64,000 bases of DNA, from the NCBI GenBank assembly GCA_030267565.1, contig BRXU01000013.1, forward strand, positions 1,280,001 to 1,344,000. The letters are read 5' to 3'. The notes beneath the pieces were generated by a model. That model did not search any database. It had not been told where the DNA came from and saw only the letters and a list, made by a program, of their open reading frames with translations. Position numbers and translations under genes: made by a program. Shown in pieces: positions 33,723 through 44,600 of this stretch (positions within the stretch are counted from its first letter, which is position 1; each line of letters starts with the position of its first letter). Source of the stretch: Pleodorina starrii (lineage: Eukaryota > Chlorophyta > Chlorophyceae > Chlamydomonadales > Volvocaceae).

Positions 33723-34481
33723 TCACGCACCCGGGGTGCTCCCGCCCGACGCCAGGGCCAGGGCCGTGGACGGGTCCGTGGGTCGCTCCGGCAGAAAATC
33801 CAGCACCATGCACTGCGAGACCAACACAACGGCGGCGGCGATGGCGGCACGGCGGGGAGGAGATGCGCTGGCGGTGGCGGCGGTGGCAGTGACAGGTTTG
33901 GAAAACTGAAGAGGGCTGGAGGCCGCGAACGCCGGCCAGTGAAGCACTCCCGGCACGGGCCTCGGCCAGCTCTAGCCGGTCGGCCGAGGCCGGGGGCCTC
34001 GTTCCGTCCTGCCTTGTAAGATAGCTTCAATAGCCGTGCAAGTCACCGTATTATCCTTTACGGTGGGCTCATTGCGCGCACCGGTGATACGAGGTGTTGC
34101 TGAGCGCACCTGGTCGTGGGGGTGCTGGCTGCTGCCCAGTGCGAGGAAGGTGTGGAGCTGGACCAGCCCGGTCAGGCGGTCGGGCAGCATCGCGGCAACC
34201 GGTTCGAATCCCACAAGCGGCATGTGTCCCACGTGAATGGTGTCCCAAGTCACGGCTGCGTCGGGTGGAGCGCGCTGCTGCTCCAAAGTGGACCATGGAA
34301 CAGACACCGTTGGCGTGTTGGTCGCGGTCGTACGACCTTGCGCGCAAGGCAGAAAAGTCGGCACTTGGGTTTTGCTTGCTTGACTGGGCTTTGGGCGCCC
34401 TGAATGCGGTCTCCGCGTGCGGCTGGACGGCTCCGCTGCAAGGATTGTGGAACCCTGGCAGCCTCGCCTGCTGGTTTGCAT
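33723..34481 (-). CDS. Tentative two-exon gene, 184 aa, unknown
   Basis: Minus-strand exons 34481-34110 and 33905-33723 join in phase across a CAG/GTGCGC donor and a TTCAG acceptor. Protein-like parts include HMPLVGFEPVAAMLPDRLTG, the following LVQLHTFLALGSSQHPHDQ and, after the junction, a hydrophobic segment (AAIAAAVVLVSQCMVLDFLP). The first 50 residues are low in character and the true start may lie elsewhere. I recognise no family. The opposite strand is also open over part of this region, which lowers confidence. Confidence 0.4.
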
Positions 34482-34918
34482 TCCTGCGTCTATTTCGCAC
34501 TTATCAATGTGGTTATATGTCAGCGGCGCGCTTGTTTGTTTTATATGTTATGTCTGACTAGAACGTGTGTGGAATTCTATTCGCGGCACCATATTACTGT
34601 ACCCTGGGACACGAATACTAAATTATATAAACGCTATAATACCATACACGAGAGCTTAAGCGGGGTATTGGCAACATACCGTGTCTTTCGGAATGCACGG
34701 CGTCAACCGTTCGTCGCGATACAGATCACAGTCCATTGTCGTCGTCGTGCTTCGCCTCTTCTCTCATTGTCATCTACATTAGGTTAGTCGGTCATACTTT
34801 TTTGGTATCTATTCATCCTCGTAAACCTCCAGGAGAGGACATATTGCCTCCGTCGCAGGTCCAAAATCTGCCTCGCCACTGCAACGAGACTCTATAGTAA
34901 GAAGCTCTGCATATCAGA

Positions 34919-35880
34919 ATGAAACCTGATGGCAAAACACGAAGGGTGGCTCTGGTCACGGGATGCGACTCCGCCGAGGGCATCGGGCAGGCGCTGTGTC
35001 GCGAGCTGGTCACCCGCGGGTTCCTGGTGTTTGCAACCGGGCTATCGCTCGAGGCCATGGCTCCGCTGCATGATTTTGCCCTAGAGCAAATCCGGACCAT
35101 GGTCCTGGACGTGACAAGCGAGCCTCAGGTTGAACACGTCATCGGACAGGTGCTGTGCGGCAGCGGTGCCGCCGCTGCGGCCCTGTTCCCCTCGATAGTG
35201 CGATCCAGCCCTCGTCCCGCGCCCCATCTGATCGTTTTGCTCAGCCTCCCACATTCCACCCAGCTCGAACTGGGTCGTTTTCATGGTTTCACGCGGATCG
35301 TCTTGATTGCAACCTGTGCCTTTCAACACCGGAACCCAAGAAACCCCTCTCGACGCAAGAACCCTCAGCGACGCTCGCCGACAGCGCACCAGGCAGGCGT
35401 GGCACCTCGCAGCCCCGCCCCCCTTCGGCCATTCATTCACGAGGAAGCCATCCATCCATCGCACAGCACTGCGCCAAACCTGCCATGCACTGCCGTACAG
35501 GTCGTCGCTGAGGCGGGCGGGGTCGATGTGCTGATTAACAACGCGGGTATCGCCGCCCTGGCGCCCTCCATCGAGACCGACCTGGCGGTCGCACGGCGGG
35601 TGCACGAGGTGGGACTCCGAGGTCCCTGCGCCTCTGCCTGCCTGCCTGCCTGCTTGCTTGACTCAATGACTGACTACCTCACTACCGGTAACTGTCTGTC
35701 TGTCTGTGTGTGTGTCCGGGACGTTCACTCCAGGGCGGCTGCCCTTCCCTCGAAAACTCCACGTGGCTTGCCCGACCCAAATCCATCTTCAAATCGGAAG
35801 GCGCCAACTGCCAAAGGGGCGCGCACGTTACGCGGCCGCGAATCGACCACCCCGTTGCCTGCTCCCCTGCCTGCCTGCTC

Positions 35881-35921
<41 letters not shown>

Positions 35922-36526
35922 CCCGCCAGGTGAACTTCTGGGGCACCTGGGCGACGTGCAAGGCGGCCGGACGCCGCATGGCTGATCGCCGCCGCGGCGT
36001 CATCGTCAACATCGGCTCCATGGCGTCACGTGGCCATCCGCCCTTCACGGCGGCGTACAACACCAGCAAGGCCGCCGCGGAGTCGCTCACCCACGCGCTG
36101 CGCCTGGAGCTGGCCCCGTACGGCGTGGCGGTGGTGTATGTCGCACCCACGTGGTGCCGTACAGCCATCACGGCGAATGCCAGCCTCGCCGGCGAGGAGG
36201 AGTGGCAAGCGGGCCGGTACGGCGCGATCCGGGAAGATGTCGTACGGGAGGCCAGCGGCGTGTATCTGCCGTGCGCGTGGCCGCCGGCGCGCATCGCACG
36301 GCAGATCGTGGATGCGGCGCTCCGAAACCGCCCGCCGATGGTGGTGTATGGCGGCGGGCAGCACCGTATTCTGGGCTTCCTCGCGGCCTGGATGCCGCGC
36401 TGGGTGCCTGACTGGGTGATCTGGCACAAATCGGGTTTAGCACGGCTGGCGCGGCTGGTGGCGGCGGACCCTGCGGGGGCGGCAGGCGACGCGAACGGCG
36501 GCGCCGCCGCCACCGCCAGCCGCTAG
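34919..36526 (+). CDS. Short-chain dehydrogenase/reductase, 311 aa
   Basis: Three exons join in phase: 34919-35149, 35501-35608 and 35930-36526. The Rossmann nucleotide-binding motif is TGCDSAEGIG (Thr14-Gly23), followed by NNAG at 90-93. The catalytic residues are Ser143 in NIGSMAS, Tyr156 and Lys160 in YNTSK. VNFWG at 114-118 and the overall pattern resemble the AYR1-like branch (NADPH-dependent 1-acyl-dihydroxyacetone-phosphate reductases), so a lipid or ketone substrate is plausible but unproven. The C-terminus carries an amphipathic, Trp-rich stretch (ILGFLAAWMPRWVPDWVIWH) that could bind membrane, and an Ala-rich tail. Two TGTAA motifs at about 36933-36952 fit a poly(A) site. Confidence 0.9.
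35870..35926. repeat. (CTGC)n array before the last SDR exon
   Basis: An imperfect CTGC tetramer run that also forms the polypyrimidine tract of the exon-3 acceptor at 35929. A shorter CTGC run lies at 35635-35660. Length change in the run could affect splicing. Confidence 0.75.
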
Positions 36527-37947
36527 CCTTGGAGCCCGGACACTGCGTCAACCGCTACGGAGACGAGAAACAGAAACATCGGCGGTTCAGCGGTCGTGAC
36601 GGGCTCGTCAGTTGGCGTCGAGGTCTTGAGGAGCAGCGACGGAAGCAGCAGGCTGAGGCGGAGGGTGTGGTGTCTGGAGTGTCCGGACTCTGGACTCCGG
36701 CGGAGGATCCTCTCGGGTCCGCCGCACTAAGATTACGGGGAACCCGAGAGGAGCCTCCTCCGGGTTCAGAAGGGACGCTGCAAGCCCGCAACGGGGACTG
36801 GCGGGTCTGCGCCCCGCGGGATCGCCCCGCTAGGGGTCTGCCGAGTAAAGTCCACGCCTGCTGGGCAAATTGCCTGGCGGTTCGTGTACCGGTAGGTTCC
36901 TGGAGGTTCAGCTGTCAAGCGCCCTGATGAGACTCCCGTTGTAAGCTTGTAACAGCGCATGGCGTTCCAGGCGCTGCTAACGTGCGGGGGCTGGAATGGT
37001 GCGGGGTGGAGCGACGGTGCTCGTCACCGGGCAAACTCGAGGTGTGGACAAACGCGGGTGGACAAATGTGAAAGGGGGAAGTAGGGCTAGTGGCTACGAG
37101 GCGTATTTCGACGTGGCGCGCCCCCATAACAGAAGTTGGGGCCAAATTATGTTTATCACAGCACGCTGAATCGCCAACTGCCTAGTACCAGTTGCCCGCA
37201 GTGGCAAGGTAAGGGGGCCGTTTGCTTGGTTGCCTTAAGCCAGCCCAAACATGGCTTCTGCACGCGCTTCAAGCCGTTGAAAAGCAAGGGATGGACCTCT
37301 GCAGCATAAGCTACATACTAAAAATATACAGAACAAGACAGCAGGTGGCAAACAGAGTAGCTCAATCGCGCAATCGGGGACCCCGTCGTACGGTGTTTTT
37401 GCACCGTACGGCACACCCTCTTGCGGCCATGCATTATTGCTCCACCTTTTTACGTTGGCTTAAAAAGACGTGTAAATAAGATAGTATGTTTATTGCATTT
37501 CAAGAAACCCTGGGTGTGTGCGAAGTTGGAGACCGTCTGTAAAGTTGGGGACCGTGTATACGCGTGACATGTTTACACGGCTATACACGGGCAGTGTTAA
37601 CACGAGCCCGGCTGTACACGATGATGTTAACACGAGGCCGGATATACACGGATGAAATATTGGATACTAAAATTTCTTATTAACAGTGACACTAGGACTT
37701 TTAAGACAATGTCACTGGTACACAATAAACATCTTTTTTCTTAGACTGTGCGATTGTCAAGTAGCGTCTGGATGGATGGATGTTACAAGCTTCAATGAGC
37801 TCGTACGGCTCAAACGAACCCGGAGGCTCATGAACCGCCTCAGTCGCGCAAAAAAGATAAAGATAACCAAAAAGACAAAGAAAGATTCGAAACGATGGTG
37901 ATACAGTGGATGAAGTAGACTGGATGTGTTCGCACACAGACAAACTC
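36527..37947. other. SDR 3' region and spacer
   Basis: The first 430 bases are the probable 3' UTR of the SDR gene. A hairpin with arms CGTACGGTG/CACCGTACG lies at 37387-37410. At about 37540-37660 a motif of the type (t)tacacgg/gttaacacgag recurs three or four times. A Lys-rich open stretch at 37780-37901 has no support as a gene and probably belongs to the LINE 3' flank. Confidence 0.4.
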
Positions 37948-40327
37948 TTAGGAAGCGATACGCTCACGCCGCAAAGCAAACATCTCGTAAATAGCTTTCG
38001 CAAGACCACGCTGGTCATCAACTTGCATGACATCGTGAACACTCGCAGTAGTGGGTACACCTAAGTCCCAAATCTTCTGCCGCGCCGACACAAGAGCAGG
38101 ACACTCCCACAGAAAATGCTTCTCGTCCTCGATAGCGCCGTCAGAACGACACGCTTTGCATACACGAAGCTCTCTAGACCGACTGCTTTCACTGTTAACC
38201 GCCAAATCAGAAACGCACAACCGAAAACGAAGTAAGGAACGTTGCTTCATAAATGAAATCTGAAGCTTGACCATACGGTCTCGCGTAGCCGCTTCGAAAT
38301 AGCAGGATCGTGGAGCTTCATTGGCCGGGAAACCCCTCTCTAGCAAGGCTAAAACCAAGTCGGCACCCCACAGCTGCGAACCGTACGACAACACGGAACG
38401 GACTTGCGCGTTGAAACATTTCATACCGATGGAAGGCAACAGAAACCCTTGCCGCCGCAATTTACTGAGCAGGGCAAACATGGCCCTCCGGCCCGCAGCG
38501 TAAAGCTCATCCGTGCAGGAAGCGAAGGCACTGTTAGGGCCAAAATGCAGTCCGAGATAGCGTGCGCGTGTTTTCCAAACAATAGGCCGGTCCACCGGCA
38601 GCCCCTCCTCCGTTACGCGCATAGTAACCAAATCAGTGATCGCATAGAAATGGCTCCTGACCTGGTCGTTGGGGTAAAAGAACAGTAGCTCGCACTTCTT
38701 TGCATTAACAGTGAGACCGAACGCTTCCGACCACTCCCTCAACGCTCTGAGCAGGCTCATCAAACGACGTTTTGTCCCCGCAAAAAGACTGAGGTCATCC
38801 GCGTAGAGAGCCAAAGGCACTCGCCGACCTTCCACACTTGGGCAATCGGTGGCCGCCATGGCAGCCGGGAGCGCGACATCCAGGGCGTCGACATAATCCG
38901 CAAAACCCTCCACAAAGAAACCAAACAGTGTGGGACTCATCGGGCAACCCTGCTTCACCCCTTGGGAGGAAGAGAAAGCCTCTCCAATAGAGCCGTTAAC
39001 TTTGACCCGCAGTTCCACCCGCTCGTAGCAACGCTTCAGGGCATCTAAAGCAGCGCCATTAACTCCTCTTTCCTCAAGGCGAGCCCACAGTCATTCCCTA
39101 TTCACCCGATCAAAGGCCTTCTCAAAATCGATCTGGCAAACAAATAGCCCTTCACCCAGCAGTGCGTTGGGGGGAGCCGTACGACAGCGATCCGTGAGAT
39201 GCCGTAACAAAAACAAATTATGGATGGTGCCGCGCTTCGACCGGAAACCTCCCTGGTACGGGCTGCGTGCCCCGCAAACCTCTCCCCAAGTCTTCAACCG
39301 CCGATCGAGAAGAAACGCATACAGCTTGGAAAGGGCCCCGCCAACTGCCAGCCCACGGTAATTGCTTGGGTCGAGTACGTCACCCTTTTTGTGAAGGGGA
39401 GTGACGACTGATACCTCGGACTGCTTGGGATAGTCCCCAGTAGATCGGATATGTTCCAAGAGACGCAAAAGATACGGCGCGAGAACTAACTCCTCCCTGC
39501 CCTCTACCCTACGAGTGGCGTACTTGTAACACTCCGCGGGGGCCTGCTCAAGGCCGGGTGATTTATGGTTGCCTAACGCTTTGAGCGCCGCGATGACCTC
39601 TGCCAGAGTAAACGGAGCATTCAGAGACGCCGCCGCAACAACCCGCTGATTACGGGCAACACTCTCATGACCTGCCCAATCGCGCGATGCTTCAAGGGGC
39701 CGCCCGTTGATAAGGTTCAAAATATAATCCGCCCTCACCGCATTGAAAGGATTCACCTCGTCGTTGTACAGCGCGTCAAAATACTCGCGCCAACTATTGA
39801 CATCACGGATGGGACAGTCGGATTTCACGCCCTGGTTGAGCCGTCGCCACAACGCGCGGGGGTCACCCTTGCATTCCTCCAGGAACGCCGTGAAGTGGGA
39901 AACGTGAAATGCGTCGCGGGCATCCTTTCTAAGCCTCTGGTAGCGAGAGCGAAGCGTGGTGAAAACCTGCCGTGCTTGCTCGTCAGCAAGGAGTCCGTTT
40001 GCCCTCATGTATGCCTTGTGCTGTAGCATCGCACTACGGGCGGTGGCGCATTCATCGGTCCACCACGGTGCATCCTTATCTTCTCTGACCCGCGGGGCCC
40101 TACTGCGACGACGCCCCCCGAACGCCTTCTCCACCGCTGCCGAGCACGCCTTCGTGATAACATCAACGACCCTTGTACTATCCATGTCAGCGCCAAGCTT
40201 GTTCACAGCTTCCGTAATGCGCCGAACGGAGGTAGCGTCATCAGCGGCGAATAAGGTCGCATACCGGGATTTGCGCTGCACATCGAAGCGTGCCCTGATG
40301 CTGCCTCTACCCGCCGAGGGGGGCCCT
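37948..40327 (-). pseudogene. LINE reverse-transcriptase reading frame with one nonsense codon
   Basis: One frame runs from about 40327 to the stop at 37948 and is broken only by the TGA at 39091-39093. Both halves are in the same frame, so the lesion is a single substitution and not an indel. The polymerase motifs on either side are otherwise intact, which suggests the copy is young. Confidence 0.85.
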
Positions 40328-41222
40328 GCTTCGAAACCCGCAACTCAAGCGACACAGGGCAGTGATCACTCAAGAGACTGCCCACCTTCTCCCCTGTTAG
40401 CGCGACGGGAATGTTCAAGACATGAAGATGATCCGCTCGAAAGAAAAGAGCCGGAGACGCAACAAATAGGTCAATCATGCTACTACCCTGCCCAGCCGGG
40501 CTCCAGAACGTGCACGCCCCTCGAAAATCACCGTTCACGCGACCGTTCAAAACGACTAATTCCAATTCCTGACAAAGACTCACCAAAGCCCGCCCAAAAG
40601 TATTATCGGTGTTGTCCTCAGACCGACGAGGGGGAATGGCACGCAGAAGGTTGGCTTGCCCTAGCTCCGCTTGGGTGAAATCGGCCAACTCTACATCGCC
40701 GTCGGCGTCCGGGAGCTCGCAAAGTTCGGCGACTCTGGAGTTGAAATCGCCCAGCAGTAACACCTCATCGCCCGGCTGTTGGAACCGGCGCACCAGTGAG
40801 CGTACCCTATCCATGATGCGCCTCGTTACCCTATCCTGCGAACTGCGCCCACCCGACGTGTAGACTCGGGACCCAAGAGGTGCGGCATACCCGGCGCCAA
40901 TAACCAGCCCGTTTCCACCGAGATCCAGCGCGTCCCCCTGGAGTCGCAGCCACACACTGTTCATGCCCCTGGGAGCATCTGACGAGGTACAGTGAGTGAC
41001 AAATTGCGCTATGCGCTGATGTACCCAAACACAAACACCTCCCCTCTCTCTAGACCTACCCGCAAGGTAGCACCGCGATCCGTCAGGTACTATGCGAGAC
41101 AGCTCGCCCATAGCCGACCCGTGCGTTTCAGTGAGAACGACAATGTCATAGCGCAGCGCAAGCTGGAGCAATTCGCGTTGCTCTAGTTTCCAATGGGTTA
41201 CCCCGTGTAGATTCCACTGAAG
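37948..41222 (-). mobile_element. L1-type LINE, decayed (endonuclease plus reverse transcriptase)
   Basis: The minus strand encodes an APE endonuclease and a reverse transcriptase, typical of L1-clade elements known from Chlamydomonas. Endonuclease signatures are LRVLQWNLHG near 41210, VVLTETHG, LLLGDFNSR and SDHCPVSLELRV. Reverse transcriptase signatures are DFEKAFDRVN (motif A), SSQGVKQGCPMSP (motif B) and YADDLSLFAG (motif C), with a C-terminal zinc-knuckle-like CKAC...HFLWECP. Two lesions are visible: the frame shifts between endonuclease and RT near a run of six G at about 40315-40330, and an in-frame TGA at 39091-39093 interrupts RT directly after motif A. The 5' end has no complete ORF1; a small Gly/Arg-rich frame at 41236-41430 may be its remnant. 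I could not fix the element's exact ends. Confidence 0.9.
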
Positions 41223-41386
41223 AACACGAAGCGGTTCAGACCTCCGGTTTGCCCCCTAGGTGTCGTCCATGGCCGTGTCGCCACTGCGGCCGCCGCTGCG
41301 GCCACCCCCCCCGGCCGTTGCCGCGTCCGGGGCTGCCACCGCGTCCGGGGCCGCCACCACGCCCAGCGTCTGTGTTTAAACGTTTG

Positions 41387-41412
41387 TACGGCGTGAGTGG
41401 ACTCACGCCGTA
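41387..41412. repeat. Perfect 12-bp-arm palindrome upstream of RLK-B
   Basis: TACGGCGTGAGT, two bases (GG), then its exact reverse complement. It lies between the LINE 5' region and the RLK-B start, 240 bases before the latter. It may be an operator-like site, a cruciform or an element end. Confidence 0.75.
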
Positions 41413-41485
41413 TAGTCTGCTAATTCTCATTGGATTTTGGATAGTTCGAGACCACCATCATCATCGTTATCGAGAGCACGCGAGT

Positions 41486-41523
41486 ACCCTAAGTTACAAT
41501 CTAACCCTAAGTTACAATCTAGA
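41486..41523. repeat. Tandem 18-bp repeat with telomere-like phrase
   Basis: The unit accctaagttacaatcta is present twice in direct succession. It lies about 130 bases upstream of the RLK-B start codon. AT content is higher than in the neighbourhood, as expected of a promoter-proximal region. Confidence 0.6.
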
Positions 41524-41651
41524 CTTAAAATGCATCTTAACGTACGTTGAGCGGCCGAACGGTTTCTACTCGTGCTTTTCCGCTCGAGCCATTTGCTGAC
41601 GTTTCTCCATGGCACAATATAAATTGAAAATGTGATCCGGAAACGGCTGCG

Positions 41652-44600
41652 ATGTCTGCCCTGTTCGCGATGAAAATGACGAGGTGGCTCTTGCTGCTGA
41701 CGCTGCTGACGCCTGGTTTGGCCGAGAGCGCAAGCAGCGACGATGAGGGCAGAACGTTCATGGAAGTCCGTAGCGGACGAGAATTGGCGGTGGCTTTCGC
41801 GTCGTCTGCGCGCATCGACGTAGCTTTGGTGCTTGCTGATGTTTGGATGACTGAGGCGGACTGGCATGGCCTGCTGAATGGGAGCGAGCCAGTACTCTTG
41901 AGCAAAAATTTCACTGTCTTGGGCAGCCCGTCACTTCCAGACTGGCCACTGCTTCACATGGGCTTTGTCCGTGGCAAGGTACGCCGCCTTCGTGGCCCCT
42001 TTGCGCTGGCAGCGGAATGGCTGGGCTTGGACAGGGCACGGGCTTGGAGGGACTTCCGGGTCAACGCGACGGCTGCAGGCCGCCCACCGCCCTAGCGGCT
42101 CCGCAACCATCTCTCCTCCAGCCGCACACCATTCCTTCACCTTTGCGTCACGAGCTTAGCGCCTGTACGGCTCCACTTCGCCAGTCCCCGGGCTTTGGAA
42201 GCCTCCAGGCAGGGTACCGGTATGCGCTCTCCCGACACGCCCACACACCATCGCACCTCCCCAACCCCCCTGAACTGCGGACGCGGATCTCTGCGTCCCC
42301 AGCTCTGGGGGCTTTGGGCAGGCCGCCCTGTTTTTCCGTCGCACCAGGAAATGGCACCTCAACTCACGCGGGCGTGCGCGCTCATGGCTTACCAACCAGC
42401 CGCGCCCCTCAGACCAACACCCGCACCTGGGAAGCGCCCTGAAGAGCCGCCCGTGTGCAGCGCGCCCTCCGGGCCGCCCTCCTCTCCCCCCGTTGGCCGC
42501 TCCAATGAGCGCGCCCGAGCGGCCGTGACGACCCACATCCCCGACCCGATCCCACCGGCACAGTTCCATCCAGCCGGGATGATCTGCTCGGCTCCCGTCA
42601 TCGCGCCTCCTTTTCGTGCTCCTTCGCCCCACCTTCCCTCGCCCCTGCGGCTCGCGTCGACCCTGCGCCGACCCTGGCAATACAACATTTTGACCAGCCT
42701 GCCCGGCACCTCCCTGCTGTGCCGTGCCGATCCTGCTGCCACTGCTGGCCAACCCAACCCCCCAGATCCGGATCGGCAATGGCGTCACGCTGACTGTGCG
42801 CCACGTGGTGGTCTCTGACTTCCGCAGCGACTTGCTGACCCAGGTGGGCTGGTGGGGGTGGGATGGTGGGGGTGGGGGTGGCCGTGGGTTGTTGTTGTTG
42901 TTGGTGGTGGTGGTGGTGGGCGTGGGTTGGTGGGGGTGGCCGCAGTGGCGGTGGCAGATCCTGCATCTTGTCCTCGGATTCAGTAGCGTAGGGATTGGAA
43001 TGTAATGTGTGACTCGCCGGGCCTTGCTACTGCTCTGCTCTGCACCGCAACATACCGCTGCGCAGGCACCGGGATTCGATCTGGCGACCAACACATCCGC
43101 CGCGGGTCCACCCGGCGTGCTCTTGCACAACGAGACGGCAGTGACATACAGTGGGTGGCGGGGTGGGGCGGGGCGGCGCTTTGCGGCCTGCTGGGTGTTT
43201 CAGACCTACTGGGAAGGGTGCGGCATGAGGGGGCTTGATGCCGCCGGAAGATTGGGAGGGCTGAGTCCACGTCGCCCCCACTGTGTGGCACGTTGCAACC
43301 GGGCGGCCTTGCGGGCGAAGGGAGCCGGATGGGGGCGGCGCAGGGGACGGACGGCCATTGCTTCCTTTTGATTCGCACACACACTCGCATGTCGCAACGC
43401 ACTTTTTGCCGGACTCGGGATCCCACCTCCCTACCCATCTCGCCATCTGCCTGCCTTTGCGCCACCACACGCGCACTCCGCTGTGTCGCCTGCTGCTCGT
43501 GTTCGTCTCACCTGCTGCCCCAGGCGTCTGCCTGCCCAAGCCCATCTGGAGCCAGGGCATCTCCTCCTCCTCGCGCGCCACCTCGCGCCCCGGCACACAG
43601 CTCTTCCAGCTGGGGCAGCGCCAGAACCCCGACTGCGCCAACCTCACAGCAACCTCACAGTCCGGCACCGCCACCACCACCACCGCCATCCAGTCGCTGC
43701 GCTACCCGCCGCGGGCTGGCCTGGCGCTGCAGCCGCGCCTGCCGGCTCGCTGCTGGGCCGACCGCGGCGTCTTTCTGGACATGGCCATCCCCGGCGCAGA
43801 CCTCACCGACCGCGGCCGCTCCACGGTCCCAAACAACTACGATGTCGTACTCCTCAATGTGTCGTACATGTGCGCCAGCGTCATCCCGCCCGACTGCAGC
43901 CCCTCGCTGCTTGCCTGCGCGTTGCTCCTGACGCGCAACGGCACCGTCGAGCGGCCCTGGCAGCTGCCTGTGGGCCCGGGCGCGGAGGTGGCGGTGCGCA
44001 CCGGTCGCGAGCTGGCGGTGGCGCTGGCGGCGGCGCCGCTGGTGGCATCCGTGCTGGTGGTGCGAGACATCTGGATGCGGGAGGCGGACTGGGAGGGCCT
44101 GCTGGGCGGGCCCAACGGTTCCGAGCCGGTGCTGCTGAGCCGCAGTCTGATGATCGCGGGTGCGCCTGGCCTGGCGAGCTGGCCGCTGCTGAACCTGGGC
44201 TTCGTGCACGACAAGGTACGACAGGAGAGGCGTGGCATGTTCGACGGGTATGTAGCCGGCGGCGTGTGCTGTGGGGGTTGCTTTGGCCGCGGGGCCCCCA
44301 CTTCCTTTCGCGCGCGCGCGCGCTGTGGCTTGTGTGTGCGGCCGCCGTCGCCTGCGCGGGCGTTGCCCCCGGCCGCCGTCTCGCCCCCTTGCGGCTGTCT
44401 CTCATGAAGCGCTCACTCACTCTGCTGAAGCGCTCACTCGCTCATTCTCCGGACGCGCTCGCGTCGGCATCATCGTTTTCAGTGGATGCCCGCTTGCTAG
44501 CGAGCGACATATCTGGTCTCCGGCTGCCTTGAGCCATCTTGTCTTTCGTCTAATCGTGTTCCGGCGGCTATCTAATGGGAAAATGACGGTGTTTCCTCAC

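Noticed and set aside
34185..34215. GGTTCGAATCCCAC, a perfect B-box-like string
   Set aside because: No acceptor stem, D arm or anticodon arm can be folded around it, and it lies in a candidate minus-strand exon.
36026..36427. Minus-strand frame across the last SDR exon
   Set aside because: Antisense of an exon with the catalytic Tyr and Lys of the SDR family.
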